DNA of 64,000 bases from Symbiodinium kawagutii (GCA_009767595.1 VSDK01012844.1:66933-130932); one strand, 5' to 3'. Shown: positions 1 to 11,474, counted from the first letter of the stretch. Numbers and translations are program-made. Notes: generated by a model not told the origin, from the sequence alone.

Positions 1-74
1 TCGAAACTGTACAGTCAAGGATAGTGACCACTTGGTTTTGAAGCCATAGCGATCTATATATGGGTCGTTTTCAA

Positions 75-165
75 ACCAGGAGTACCCCCAAATCATCCAA
101 TATTCAAGATTCATAGCAATCAACCATCCATTTTTGGGGTCCCCTTTCGTGAGGAACCACCATCT
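75..165. repeat. Family-1 MITE-like element
   Basis: One of about 14 related elements of roughly 100 bp. The left end resembles the family terminus (TCTCAAAATAGGGGTACCCC), with an internal AAATCATCCAATATT motif and a right end that is the inverse (GGGGTACCC..TTGAGAAACCACC). The termini are near-perfect inverted repeats. No coding capacity. Confidence 0.7.
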
Positions 166-625
166 GCTTCAACCATTGCTAAAAAATGCCGAAAAACATG
201 AGGGGGTAGTGAGCAAATCGACTGCGGCCGCTATACTGGTGGGGCTCTCAAGTCCGCGTAGGAGGTGTTTCCAAGCAATATTCGACAGTAACTAAGCAGC
301 AGGCAATGCTGAGAGCTGTGGCGAGGTCTTGGAAAGTGAGGGCAAGTCTCATGGGTAGCCATGACCTTTATCAACGACACGGGGCTGTAGCCAAAGGTAG
401 TCCCATCAGCCACGACCCGCAAGAACACACTATTTACATGTCGCTAGTAATCAGATCGTATCCCATGCTTTATCCATCTTTCAGTTGATCAATCTACCAG
501 GTAGAGAGAGAGAGAGAGGAAAAAAAAAACCTCTTGAGAACCTCTTGAGAAAAAACATTAAACAACCTTGGGGTATTCTCTCTTTCAAGTTAGATCCTTA
601 TTACTTATCATTCATTCATTTATCG

Positions 626-626
<1 letters not shown>

Positions 627-673
<47 letters not shown>
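627..673. repeat. (TCA)n microsatellite
   Basis: Uninterrupted run of about 16 TCA/CAT triplets. An open frame through it would be poly-Ser and is not considered a gene. Confidence 0.95.
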
Positions 674-765
674 CCACTTCATTACTATTCTCATGATCAA
701 TACTAAAAACCCCCTGTGCTTGGCAAATCACAAGCTCTTTAAACCGGTGGTGATTGGTTCAGATT

Positions 766-915
766 TCCCATGCCGGCTGCGCCTCTGGCGCTCCCGAAGG
801 CGTGTCATATGGACCAAAGTCGTCCAAGCCCCAGGGCTCACCGCAGTCCTGTGGCGCGCCCGGCTGGTTGGGTGCAGCGCCACATCGGAGATCCAACGCA
901 GCCCATGATGCATAG
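766..915 (-). CDS. Candidate C-terminal exon
   Basis: A GC-rich island in AT-rich surroundings. The minus frame ends in TGA near 766 and reads through segments such as CGEPWGLDDFGPYDTPSGAP, which looks like real protein. An AG acceptor lies near 915. The plus strand is also open in two frames here, so the strand is uncertain. Family not recognised. Confidence 0.3.
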
Positions 916-1197
916 CATAAAGATCTACTCCCAGCAAAATGGGATCATGTATATAACTATAGCAATGAAATCTAGAAAATCCAATGATTATCCAGAAAAA
1001 ATCCAATGAATCCAGAAAAAAAACCAATGAACATCCACAAATCCACAAAAAAGTCCAATGAAATCCAGAAAAATGAACATTCAATTGCATTGGCATCATG
1101 GTTTCTGGTGTCATTAATGCCCGGGGGAGAGGAATTATCCAATGTGCTTCACACACGTGGGCTGATGGGGGTGCCGCACCAGTAAGCTTCCATGCAG

Positions 1198-2545
1198 GCG
1201 AATTTGAGACCTGAAGGTAGCCAGACAACGGTCGCCGGTGGCACAGCAAGTGACATGTGGTCTGACCGCGGGCCCCGGCCCATAGCGGCAAAAAATTCCT
1301 TGTTTTCGATGTTGTTAACACGTTACCCTTACATGTGTTGCCGCATGAGGCACAATCACGGGGAAGCCTTTGGTGGCTGAACCGAACTATCGCCAGTGGC
1401 AATCCTGTGGCTGTAATGGGGGAAGTTGGGACGAAGCTTTTGCACAAATATAAATGTTTACGCTAACAAAAAACTTACACAGGTACTGTTGAAGCACTAA
1501 ATCGCTTGTTTTCACTAGTTAAATTGGGCGTAAAACAAAACACAAACATGTCTGTCTATATGCTAAAAATATACTATCAATAGATAGTGTCTTTCTAACT
1601 AAAGCATATCAATGAGTAGTATTTTGTAAAAACAAAACACATCAATGAGTAGTGTTTTGCAAATAAGTAAAGATAGAAACATCATAGTCAAAACACCAAC
1701 AAAACACAAAAAAACACAGGAACATCATAAATACAATCGTAAAAAATACTAAAAACACATAAGCACCCAATAGCCGCAGCTGCCAACCACATGACAAAGA
1801 CTTCCCTGCCAACTGCTCGACCCGCTCCTGACGCTCACAGGCAGTTCGACGTAATCTCCCGAGCAGCATGTCATTCCACCGGCGTGGAAGCCAACACGAA
1901 GATCCCAAATGAACAAATTCACCATGACCCTGAGGCCCTGTTTGGGTAAGTTTGGTGGATTTTCGAGCTGGGACCAGTACGCACTTTGTAGTTTTGAGTA
2001 TCTATTGCTGATGGATATCTTCCGCCAAATGGGAGTTAGCCAAGGCAAAGGCCCCACAGCAGCTGAACAGGTCCCCACTGTTCCCACTCAGCTGAGGTGA
2101 AATGGCAATGGCATGCAATGACCCATGCCACCTCTGCGATGGCAGTGGCCCACACCAAGCTGTGGCATTGGGGGTGGTGCCATTGCATCATTACGACTCC
2201 TATTGAACTATTGCTGATGATTTGATGCCGTGATTATGCAATCCCTGCCTATACCGCCCAACAGTCAAGGCAGCTATGCAAGTTCCTACAGCTTTAAACA
2301 TCAAAAAATGTTGGGATGGCGTTTCCTCTCCTAATACCTGCATGAACAATGAGCTGCTTTAGCTGCTTAGGTGTGCGGGGCAACCCTGCTTGACAAAAAG
2401 AGACCTCACATTTATTGGTGACATTGAGCTGGTCCACGCCTACCGAGTCGTGGTTCAGAGGGGCCCTAGAAGTAGTGATACATGGACCGTTGCTGGTCGA
2501 GGCCCATTTGTGTTTGCCAACATTCCCCCCCTCCGACCCCCATAG
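1198..2545 (+). CDS. Three-exon gene of unknown function, N-terminus missing
   Basis: Exons 1198-1372, 1774-1945 and 2371-2545 join in frame (phases 0/1, 2/2, 1/stop) into 174 codons with no internal stop. Acceptors are ATGCAG, CAATAG and TGCTTAG. Donors are GTGGCT and GTAAGT. The C-terminus reads DLTFIGDIELVHAYRVVVQ and ends at TAG. No signal peptide, membrane segment or known domain was recognised. The start codon lies upstream and was not found. The minus strand is partly open over 1190-1260 and 2294-2566, so this model rests mainly on the consistent splicing. Confidence 0.45.
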
Positions 2546-2802
2546 CAGGCACCTGATCCCTTGCACCGAACATCACCGCCAGCTCTTGCTCTTTCTTCCA
2601 ATGCCCAATGACCCATCTGGTACATTATGCTGGCAAATCTAAGTACTAGTACATACATGTTGTATGCGAGTACAGCCCACTCAGCAGCAAATGACTGAAC
2701 ATACTTCAATACACACATGAATGCGTGCCCTTGGCCCCCCAAAACCCATCAATTTAGATACAATTTTCAGTTGTAATATGTTATGACCCAGATTTTGGAG
2801 GC

Positions 2803-2975
2803 TCAACACCCAGCTTTGTCAGGGCCCCTTGGAATTCCTTGGTGGCCCTCATTGGCCCTTGGTGGCCCCAGGGAAGGCCCATGGTGTCTTCGCCGTGGCA
2901 CTGAATCCTCGAAATCAGCTGCTGGACCTGGAGAACCCGCCTGCAGAACTTCAGTGGCCAAGGGGGTTCTGTAAG
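2803..2975 (-). CDS. Candidate Pro/Gly-rich exon
   Basis: A GC-rich island. The minus frame is open from an acceptor-like TCTTACAG near 2975 to TGA at 2803. It encodes a low-complexity Pro/Gly/Arg-rich stretch including AADFEDSVPRRRHHGPSLG. The plus frame is also open, but with a Trp/Pro composition less typical of protein. Possible C-terminal exon of a gene converging on 1198-2545. No family recognised. Confidence 0.3.
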
Positions 2976-3392
2976 AGATGGATATAGAGATGCTTAGTGT
3001 GTTAGGCAATGGTTAAATCATGGTTAAGCAATGGTTAACCCTGCTGGTTAAGTAATGGCACAGCAATGGTCAATGTATAGCTGCAAGAAATCGGTACACA
3101 TGCCTGGATTAAACTACTGGTTTAGTACTGGCTGGTACAGATATACATATACATGTACAATTATAAGGGATGGCTAGCGGACAACTAACGCTTAATCAAT
3201 GGTGGATAATGTTTGTTCATTGTTGATAAGTAGTTACTTGACAATTTTGAACTTCTGTGGCTAGAACGCAGAAAGGTTACCATCTATCTTCTATCTGTCG
3301 GGTTTATTTGGGCATTTATCTGCTCAAGTTTATTCTTATCTATATATCTTCATCTCCGTGACGAGCAGCGCGCTGTGTTCCGGTCTACCTAT

Positions 3393-3681
3393 TCATTGAC
3401 TGTGTGAAAGAAGGTGGCATACGGGTCGTTTACCAGCACTTCTGAAGATGCACGGTGGAATCACATATTCATCAAAACATAAAAATGAAGGCTGGTCAGG
3501 CTCCAAAAATTCCCAGGAAATGTTCCTTGTCGATAACAGTGTGAGGTCAAAAACAAAGCTTTGGGACAAGAGAACAAGAGCTTCTTTGGCTGCCACTGTG
3601 TGCAAAAAGATCGAGTTCATTTACCGCCGCCTGGGTGACATGGAATTCAAATGGGCAATGATATCACAACAAACAGACTAA
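3393..3681. other. Coding-like interval, strand unresolved
   Basis: Both strands are open for 75-78 codons. The plus frame (3448-3681) includes KLWDKRTRASLAATVCKKIE. The minus frame (3620-3393) includes ISWEFLEPDQPSFLCFDEYV and reaches a possible donor (GTAAAC) near 3432. One is probably an exon, and the sequence alone does not decide which. Confidence 0.3.
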
Positions 3682-3699
3682 TTAACTATTGTCGGGATT

Positions 3700-4660
3700 T
3701 CCTTCCTTCATATTAAGCCACCCTATGGCAGCAGTTTAGTAGGGAACCTGGACCATGGTGAGGGACCAGGGGCAGAGGGTTAGCGTTGGGGAAAGGGATC
3801 CAACATCCACTGGGCCACCCAATCTGCAGTGCCTGCACCATAGCCGGCTGAAACCGCTGCCTTGGTGGCTATTTTAAGATGAAACTGTTCCAAAAGACCT
3901 CAGACTCATGAGGCATCCACGATATCACTAACATTCAAACAACGAACACACAAGTCAATCAATTGTACACTCAAAATGTGGAATAATAAGTGACATTCCA
4001 TAATATCTCGCTCCGGCCTCGCGCTTTACTACATTGTATGTATGTCCATGTGTGCATGTACAATACATGTAAAAACCGCGGCAGCCTTAATGACCGATTC
4101 CCTTTCAAAATATGCGTCCCTGGAATGGCAAAGCAGGAGCCCATCATGTCTGGACACGCCTATGTGACGTATCAGTGCGCCAGTGCTCTGGGCCGTTCTC
4201 TGACAGCACCACTGCTAGGGAAGCTCTACCGAACACACCTCAATCGATCCCAATGCATCATGAGCTCAAACGAGGTACTGGGATGCACCCAATAACCCTT
4301 GATGACGAGGAGATCGAAGCAAATAGTATAACCATACTAAACCCTACCGAACATCCGAAGCACCCAAGTGGTTGATCTATACTTCCTTACCCTTCACCAT
4401 AAACCGGTAGGTAACCAAGCCTACACAACAATGCTAGCAACCAGCTGGATAGCCCATTATACCGCTAAGTGGAAGATAGGGCTTGGCTATTCCAACCCAA
4501 TTGGATCAATTGGATAGCCCTTGCTGCACCTGAGGGCCCGACATGACATGCTCTTGGATAAAGGCCGGCTCAGCCTCGGTGCGCTCCACACGGGTACGGG
4601 CCACTTGGTGGCCCTCCCAGTTGTCATTATATCCTGGCATACGTCATGATATACCGTCTA
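3700..4660. other. Intergenic/intronic, no convincing gene
   Basis: Short overlapping open frames only. The interval holds a family-3 repeat copy near 4385-4465. No RNA gene seen. Confidence 0.5.
4385..4465. repeat. Family-3 interspersed repeat, copy A
   Basis: GGTAGGTAACCAAGCC..CAACAATG..CAACCAGCTGGATA matches a second copy at 28508-28560 (GGTAACCAACCC..CAACAATG..AAACCAGCTGGATA). It starts with GTAGGT and contains CAACCAG, so like family 2 it could function as an intron. Confidence 0.5.
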
Positions 4661-4739
4661 TGGCGCATATATTTGAACAATGAGATACATCATTCTTGCT
4701 TTGTCTCTATTCAGAAATGTGTATATAAAAAATATTCCA

Positions 4740-5030
4740 TTCTTGCTGCATCATCCCGATGAACGCAGTGGGTCCCATTGTTGCTGCTGCTGTTGTTTTC
4801 CCCGCAATGCCATACCGGGCCGTGAGATGTGCCCCAGCACTCTAAGCGCCACACAGGCCAATGAACCTGGCAGCTTCTGTTGGAAACAGCCTGGGTGCGT
4901 GCAACCAGGCCCTTGGGTGTCTAGCGCTTGGCAGGGGTTTGATGCCCCAAATGCTCGGTGTCACATCAAATTAGGGGTCCATACTGCTTGGCAATTGATG
5001 TTTCATCAAATCAGAACATATGGTGAATGA
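4740..5030 (+). CDS. Candidate exon, strand uncertain
   Basis: The plus frame is open for 116 codons from 4680. The GC-richer part (4800-4990) reads, for example, ANEPGSFCWKQPGCVQPGPW. The opposite strand is open over 4745-4960 with a Gln run. No domain recognised. Confidence 0.25.
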   Translation, partial: FLLHHPDERSGSHCCCCCCFPRNAIPGREMCPSTLSATQANEPGSFCWKQPGCVQPGPWVSSAWQGFDAPNARCHIKLGVHTAWQLMFHQIRTYGE

Positions 5031-5289
5031 TCATGAATATGAAAGTCAAATTAACATAAATGATTATGGGTATGAATATACATGATCATGGTAAATTAAT
5101 GAAAATATAAACATACATCATAATAAATATCAAAACATACTGATTTCAAATGCCATGGGGCCATGTACATGTTCCTCCTGGTCCACGGCCGGAATGTTCC
5201 AGGACTAGTTTAGTGACCATAGTTACTGGTGATTACATTCGCTTTTCAATAGCAACTTGAATCACCAGCTCAGACAGTAACATGTGCCA

Positions 5290-5312
5290 CGCACACACAC
5301 ACACACACACAC
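5290..5312. repeat. (CA)n microsatellite
   Basis: About 11 CA dinucleotides. Confidence 0.9.
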
Positions 5313-5397
5313 GCACAAAAGCTACACATCGCTACATTGTAGCTATCCTGAAAGCCAGGAATGTGCCTTAGAGTAAACTACCTGAAAACCTAGATCT

Positions 5398-5482
5398 GGT
5401 TATGGTTTCAACCCCTATGAAAAATATTGGTCAACCAACCGGTTGTCAATAAATGTTCAACAAAAATGTTTGAAACCAACAG
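5398..5482 (+). repeat. Family-2 element, probable intron
   Basis: Begins GTTATGGTTTCAACCCC, contains GGTCAACCAACC, and ends GAAACCAACAG. The terminal AG is followed at once by an open exon (5483-5573). It aligns with the exact introns at 51695-51765 and 60682-60765. Confidence 0.6.
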
Positions 5483-5573
5483 CCAGTACATAGAAGCGCG
5501 GGAACTCCGGTCACTACTGGCTGCCATCGTTCGCAGGGGAATAAATGATAACCTAGCACTCTCCGTCACATGG
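5483..5573 (+). CDS. Exon sandwiched between two repeat elements
   Basis: Directly after the family-2 AG, a frame of 91 bp reads YIEARELRSLLAAIVRRGIN and ends at TGG, where a family-1 element starts with the donor GTGCTTCTC. Leu/Arg-rich and probably helical. The frame cannot be followed simply into the next open stretch after the element, so the partner exons are unknown. Both boundaries of this exon appear to be supplied by repeats. Confidence 0.5.
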
Positions 5574-5670
5574 GTGCTTCTCAAGATAGAGATTCCAAAA
5601 ATGGTTGGTTCATTAATATTACTACAATGATTATTGGATGATTTGGAGGTACCCCAGTTGTAGAAACCAC
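5574..5670 (+). repeat. Family-1 element at a 5' splice site
   Basis: GTGCTTCTCAAGATAGAG at the left and GGATGATTTGGAGGTACCCC near the right, ending GTAGAAACCACCGCAG. Its first two bases serve as GT donor for the preceding exon. A further coding-like frame (VPAYWLNLRN, donor GTGAGT) follows its terminal AG. Confidence 0.6.
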
Positions 5671-5875
5671 CGCAGTGTTCCTGCCTATTGGCTTAACTTG
5701 CGGAATGTGAGTGATGAATCCATCAATTTGTGGCCGGAGCTTCCAAGGGTTTACCCCTACCAACGCAAAATCTGCCACATGAATAATCTACACAATATTA
5801 GGCGGCTGAATACTCCGCGCACTTTTGAGTTGCCCAGACTATGACTCCAAATGCAAGGATATTGAATACACAGTG

Positions 5876-5985
5876 GTTTCTCAAAATAGGAAACCCAAAA
5901 ACTGGCTGGTTTAGTACTAGAAATGCTTGATGTTGGATGATGATTGGATGATGTGGGGGTACCCCTATTTTGAGAAACGCCCACA
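5876..5985 (+). repeat. Family-1 element
   Basis: GTTTCTCAAAATAGGAAACCC on the left and GGGGGTACCCCTATTTTGAG on the right. A short open segment ending YDSKCKDIEYTV immediately precedes it, again placing the GT at the end of a coding frame. Confidence 0.65.
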
Positions 5986-6359
5986 AAAGCCAAACCATTT
6001 CGAACCATACATCGAATCACAGATCAGTCCTGCGGCCGCAGGCCTTTTGTCACTGCCACATTGGAAAGTGACACACAACTGGCAAACTAGAATCATGAAG
6101 CTGACTCTGACATCATTGCGTTAAATTTCCCGGAGATTGTTCGGCCTCGAGATACCATGAACCATGTCGCAATTTGCCGCAGCAAACTGCTGACTCTCTA
6201 TGTTGTTGTGCCTGGAGAGCTCCTAGATGGAACCCAATACAAACAATACAAAGCCTTAGTCTCGATGAGCGGCATAGGGTCAGAAGCACCTTCTGTAAGT
6301 AGCAGGTGTCTTTTAGAGGCATGTCATCAACTCATATCTCCGAGGGGAGCCTTTCATGA

Positions 6360-7354
6360 GCTCAGTACGTGCGATCCGGACCCAGGGGTTGCAACCGGTG
6401 CAGTCCATGTAGAAAACAAGACCCCTCACCGATTGGGGAAGGGGTAGGGGGTCAACATTCTAAGAAAGCTATGCTGAGATATGTGCACATGATGAAATTG
6501 TTTGCCAATGTCGTTGAACCATGGTGTTCAATGTCACCTGTTGCAGCCCCTGGTGCTACATCGAAAGTCGCGTTCACTGGAGGCGCATCAGGATGATCAC
6601 AACCTCGAAATGCAAGCACTGAATAATTTTCACTCGAAGAAGAAGCACAGGCTATCCAGGTGAGCCGTGGGTTTGTACAAACCATCCAATAGTAACCATT
6701 ATGCATGGGGAAACTAAGCAGCTTTAGGGGTATATCACTTTTGGACAACCCCCCTGGTAAGAAACCTTTGAAGGCTGTACCCCTGTTACACTTGATACTG
6801 GTCAATCCATGCAAATTCCTTCCAGCTCAGTACTTGCTACGATCATCAGTTGAGAAACCAGGGTAGCATTCCACAGTACAACCAAGGGTGATAATATGTG
6901 ATCATCACTATCACTAATAAAATAAACATCAAAGCCAGGGTAGTTCATGGAGGCGGCTCTGAATGTCCCGGCATGCCTCAAGAAATTCTTCACACACACA
7001 CATGGTGCAAAAATGCCTCATGAATCCACCGATTTTCCGACAAGCGCCCACAAACAAGCTGCTGCTGTCTTCGCAATGTAGCCTAGCAACATCTACGATA
7101 GATCCCATGCCATCCTTGTATATCCTACCTTCATCTATAACCTTCACCACCAAATCCACCAAAACGGCGGCAAAACTGTCATAGGTGGATGCTATTGGTA
7201 TACGTCTCCTGCTGCCAGTGGAACATAGATCTTCACACTTCACAATTGAACTTCCCCCCAGCGAAGCAAACAATCCGCGCCAAGAGGCCTGCCATGCTCT
7301 CCAGGAGCATCTGCCTACTGAGGGACTTGGGAATAATACACCTGCAAGCGGCAT
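6360..7354 (-). CDS. Coding cluster that switches frame (multi-exon gene or decaying copy)
   Basis: Successive minus-strand open frames overlap end to end. 7354-6929 (141 codons) includes FAAVLVDLVVKVIDEGRIY. 6999-6802 includes NYPGFDVYFISDSDDHI. 6814-6452 (120 codons) includes GYYWMVCTNPRLTWIA. A fourth frame to a stop near 6315 includes GLVFYMDCTGCNPWVRIART. Each looks like protein, yet the shifts are too close together for normal introns (less than 50 bp). A (GT)5 run sits at the first shift. It may be a pseudogene, a gene with unusually tiny introns, or a region with sequence errors. Family unknown. Confidence 0.45.
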
Positions 7355-7389
7355 CCCATACCCGTTCCTCTCACCAACGAGTGTAGATC

Positions 7390-8280
7390 AACATGATCCC
7401 ATCATGATGATCTTCATTGCTGTCCCTGGAAAGGGGTCCCTCTGCTGACATTTGATCGGGGTCACATTCTGCCTTTGGAGTAAGCAAGTCAAAGTGAAAT
7501 CTGCGTCGCACAGGAGTTTGATTATAGATGATAGCGGTTGTGAATTGCCCAACCAAACATAAAGTCAAACTTGGTTGGGCATCACCACTCCCCTTGGTCA
7601 CTCCTTTTGCATGATGCACCCAACTATGCTCCGTAAGAACACTGTAAGCAGTGAATGGCAACTGCAAAATGCAAATTCTTGCTCTTCCGTGGAGTAAGTA
7701 AACCCAAGGATGTCCAAAGATAATGGCTACATCATATTGAAACCCACTCTATTTCTACTTGAATATGCCCGCATCCCTGCCTGTGGGACTTGATGAATCA
7801 GCGGCTGGTGGACCACCCACGGCTTCACTGGCGTTTGGTATGTCGTTGCCACTGCCCGCGCCGAGGGCGGTGCATAGAGCGGCGAGGGCGCAATGCCCTT
7901 CTCTTCGTCTGCAGGCTGCAGCTGTAAACCTGTTGAAATTGCAGCGCCCGGCCCTTCCAAGGGTTGACAGATTGGTGGCTTCACTGATGGTCAGCTGGTG
8001 GACAGCTGGATGATCAACTGATGATAACTGATGGATGGTTGATGATTATTTGAATTCGAATGCTAATGCATATAGCTAATGATGATCATTTAATGATTCA
8101 TAGTGGGCTGGTGATGGGTAGAGAATGACCCATGGATGCGAATACTCTGCCAATGGTGATCTTATGTTACATACATACTACAAATCGGACAAGTGACTCT
8201 AGTGACAGAAATTGACAGGATGCAATGGATACGCATGCTGGCTAGTTGCTACTTCAGGTGGTCGATGAAATCAACCCCGA
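7390..8280. other. No firm gene; GC-rich islet at 7760-7990
   Basis: The islet is open on both strands. The minus frame contains LQPADEEKGIAPSPLYAPPS. A (TGATGG)-rich degenerate stretch follows to 8130. Too ambiguous for a gene call. Confidence 0.3.
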
Positions 8281-8390
8281 ATTTCAATGTTGAAGTGCTC
8301 TAAGAAGTCGGCGCGGACCAACAAATGCAACCCCAGCTCCACCAAATCAGTGGCACATGTTGGAACATTGAGATATTTGTTCCAGCGCCA

Positions 8391-8600
8391 TCAATTCAAG
8401 ACTTGGGGTCTAGGGTTTTTGTTTTCTTCCTTTTTTCCACCTACTGAAGTCAGTAGTCCCAAGCTTTCAAAACAGCAATCAATCAGCAATGGTCTGGATG
8501 GGCCGCTTATAGATCCACACAATTGCCATGACAGGTTTTCATCATCTTCCGAGTTGAAAAGAATCAGCATGCGTGCCTGTTTTGAAGTGGACACGCTCCT
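8391..8600 (-). CDS. Candidate exon
   Basis: The minus frame reads LILFNSEDDENLSWQLCGSI and continues to a possible donor (AG|GTGGAA) near 8440. An overlapping plus-strand frame of 118 codons (8287-8643, Ser-rich) competes. I prefer minus because neighbouring firm genes lie on that strand. Function unknown. Confidence 0.3.
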   Translation of the reverse strand, partial: RSVSTSKQARMLILFNSEDDENLSWQLCGSISGPSRPLLIDCCFESLGLLTSVGGKKEENKNPRPQVLN

Positions 8601-8917
8601 TGATCATTTTAGACCGAGTCCATTCAAACATTCCAAGTCATGACAGGTGAAAAATTAATCATTACCGCTGTCAACATCCCGAGTGGCAAAGCACCGCTAT
8701 CCTACCGCACAGGTATAGCGTCACTAAACAACATGGATCAACATTGGACACATCCGACTAGGCGTGCTGTGTTGCAAATGTCAGACGAGAGAAACAGTAC
8801 ACGGTTTGTTTGAAAGTACACCAGCTGGTATCAACAATCTACAAGCGTTGATCATCTTATGCACCCGGCCTCCCTGATTCAATATTGGTCATCTCTGCCC
8901 CCTTGTTTACCTCAATT

Positions 8918-9787
8918 TCAGGGCTGTGCTGGCATCACCAGCCCGGCAGGCCCAAACCCGCCTCGTTTCGCCCTCTTGGACTTTCCACTGGCAGCATAGG
9001 CAGCTACACCGCCCCCAGCAGCAGTGACGGCAACACCGCCCAAAATGGCCCACAACATGTTGGAGCTCAGGCCACTAGGGTTTTCAGCCACAAAACTCTT
9101 GGTGGCAGGGCCACCCTCCAAAGCTGCTTCTGCCGTTTGTGACAAGCAATCCTTGACACCGCTGGTGGCGTTGGGATCCTTCACCTGTGTCATGGGCACA
9201 GAAGTTTCCGGGAACAACCAGCAGCCTCCCTTCATGGGATGGCTGTCGCTCTTCCAAGTGAAGAAACTGCAGGGGGCGGAGGAACGGCATTTCTGCTGGC
9301 AGGCCTCAGCTGTAGCCGTCCATTCCATGGGGGCTGGAAGCACAGCGCCATTCTGCAGCACCAGACCCTGCTTCATGCAGCTGGCAGAGTTGGCTGCCTC
9401 AGCGCTAACTTCGGTGCTGCTGTCCTTTGCCACAGGGGCAGGCAACGTGACAGCCGTGGCCGCCTTGGTTACCTCAACCGTCTTCTCCTTTTTGACAGCG
9501 GCAGGCAACGGCAATGGGGCAGGCGTAGGCAACGGTGCAGGCAGCGTGACAGGTGTTGCTTCGGGGGCTTTCTTGTCTGCTTGGTCCTTTGCCAGGCCAG
9601 GCAAAGTGATAGGCACAGCAACCACCGAGGGTCCCATGACAGGGGAATAACCTCGTGTTGAAGGAACTTCCTCTGCCCCCGTGGCTTCCTTCTCAGCAGG
9701 AGCCACAGTGGCCGGTGTAGAAGGAACTTCCTCCGCAGCTTCCGTCGCAGGAGCCGCAACGGCTGGTTCTGCCAGGCTTGGCACAAC
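8918..9787 (-). CDS. PAN/Apple-domain membrane protein, C-terminal exon
   Basis: One long exon of 290 codons from acceptor CTGTCAG at 9794-9788 to TGA at 8918. Order: an Ala/Pro/Thr/Glu-rich linker (residues 1-135, extracellular stalk-like), then a PAN/Apple-like Cys domain (about 136-215; C..EACQQKC, C, SFFTWKS, GGCWLF, DC). A short spacer, one TM helix (MLWAILGGVAVTAAGGGVAA, about 245-265) and a basic tail (KSKRAKRGG) follow. PAN domains bind proteins or carbohydrates. The layout fits the end of a type I surface protein. The start codon must lie upstream on the minus strand. The signal-peptide/PAN exons at 15.2-15.95 kb could be its beginning (inference). Confidence 0.8.
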   Translation of the reverse strand, partial: VVPSLAEPAVAAPATEAAEEVPSTPATVAPAEKEATGAEEVPSTRGYSPVMGPSVVAVPITLPGLAKDQADKKAPEATPVTLPAPLPTPAPLPLPAAVKKEKTVEVTKAATAVTLPAPVAKDSSTEVSAEAANSASCMKQGLVLQNGAVLPAPMEWTATAEACQQKCRSSAPCSFFTWKSDSHPMKGGCWLFPETSVPMTQVKDPNATSGVKDCLSQTAEAALEGGPATKSFVAENPSGLSSNMLWAILGGVAVTAAGGGVAAYAASGKSKRAKRGGFGPAGLVMPAQP

Positions 9788-10197
9788 CTGACAGCAAGTT
9801 CAGCCTCCATGGAACCGGTGATGCTTCACTACCGCGCCCCAAAACAACAACTGGGCTTTGCATGGTTCAATATGATTATCACCCGAGGTCCAAGGATGCC
9901 AAAGTAGTGAAAAAAAGGCGAGCTGCGAGCGAAGCATGTGATAATGATAATGCTTCTCTAGGTCTCGCAAGGATATATAATCATTAACCCTGGCTCTCGG
10001 TGGCTACCCCAATGCCATAGCCAAATCATGAACAACTAGGCAACAATTTCGCATGATTATATCATCGCATGCGTCAAACCTGATATTAAAGAAGCCATTC
10101 CGTTGCTAGCCCTCAACAAACATTGCTTATCATCGCTTCTGCTGGGATTCCAGGGTTCCCTAGCAGGAGCCCAGTGGATTGCAGGGTTCCCTGACAG

Positions 10198-10415
10198 GAG
10201 CACCATCCCCAGCGGCGGATTTCGTCAGGGGCCACCAAGCACATGATGAAAACGTAGCCAAGTGTCCCCATCAACCCACCCACCCACCCACCAACCACTC
10301 ATGTCAAGATCAACCAACCACTCGGACAGTCTGTCCACCACGGATCCGCCAACCAAGCTACAACGGTGAAATTGCAGGAGGTGGATCCGCTGACCGCATC
10401 TTTCTCCGCATATCG
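10198..10415 (+). CDS. Candidate internal exon
   Basis: The plus frame is open for 110 codons (10179-10511). An exon from CTGACAG to a strong donor (ATATCG|GTGAGT) at 10415 encodes AADFVRGHQAHDENVAKC then a His/Pro-rich stretch and EIAGGGSADRIFLRIS. The minus strand is open over the 5' half only. Family unknown. Confidence 0.4.
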
Positions 10416-10419
10416 GTGA

Positions 10420-11155
10420 GTCAGGTCGTCCAGGGCATCAATCAAAAAGCAAGCACCTGGCATCGCTTCAAGTTGAAAGGGAGATCAAAAACGGCAAATT
10501 ACTCATGGTGAACACTGGTGTACAAAAGCTAGTGATAGTGGCTATATATGTAGGGATTAGTAGGGTTTCTCATGGATTTTCATAGGTAGTGATTGAGGGT
10601 ACTGCAAGCATTCATAGGGACTATGGTGGTTCACGATCATATAGATCCAGCTGCTAGGAGTCCAGCACCATGTTAAAGGATGAAGACGGAACTGCCGACA
10701 AAATCGGATGGTTTCAAGATGTTTCAAGTTGCCTAGAGAGTGCAGTCCCAAGTGATGATTTTCATAGGTTAGGGTTTTTGTTGATTTATATTTCTGGTTG
10801 CTGCGGTATATGTTTTTGCAATGACCGGTCAGAGTGAAATCTGCTGAAACAAGGACCTGACTTTGTTCCTCCTAAACTCAGGTTCGGTTCTGGAAATTTT
10901 GATGTTGAATCGTATCCAGCCCTGGCTCCCTCTATCATAATCATGTTACATATGTATAAATATTGATGTATATATATATATATATATTTATTTATATTTA
11001 TTTTTTTTTTAGATTTGTATTTATATTTATTGATTTATTTATTTATTCATTTATTTGATTATTGAAAAAAAAAATATATATATATAAAAATATATATACA
11101 TATATTGGGATATTGACATACAATATAGACAAATAGACAAAATACCATTAAACCT
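10420..11155. other. AT-rich non-coding interval
   Basis: Contains a long TATATA / ATTTATTT tract (10960-11100). No gene seen. Confidence 0.6.
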
Positions 11156-11474
11156 AAATACTAACACGATTTCCTCCTTTTGTCCTTGTCCCGCCCCCAC
11201 CTTTCCCAACGTTTCCTGAATGCTATGCTTTTGGCTACTGCTGTATATCTTCGGGTGCAAGCCGAGCATTTGTTTTCCTTTGAAATCTCTCAGCTTGGTA
11301 CTCGCTGGCTGTGGGCCACGTCATGACAAATTCCCAAGATCATCCCAACATATCCCCAACACCTTCCCATGATCATCTCATCATTACCAAAAACAAATTC
11401 AAAATATTAAAATCTCAATGATTAAGCAATGATGATTATAAAGAAATCAAGTCACATTATTAAAATGTATAAAC

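Noticed and set aside
485-706. Open frame with a 17-residue Ser run
   Set aside because: Created by the (TCA)n microsatellite; no other coding support.
1190-1450. Minus-strand exon candidates (AVPPATVVWLPSGLKFACME)
   Set aside because: The plus-strand frame over the same bases joins in phase to two further exons, so the minus reading is taken as a shadow.
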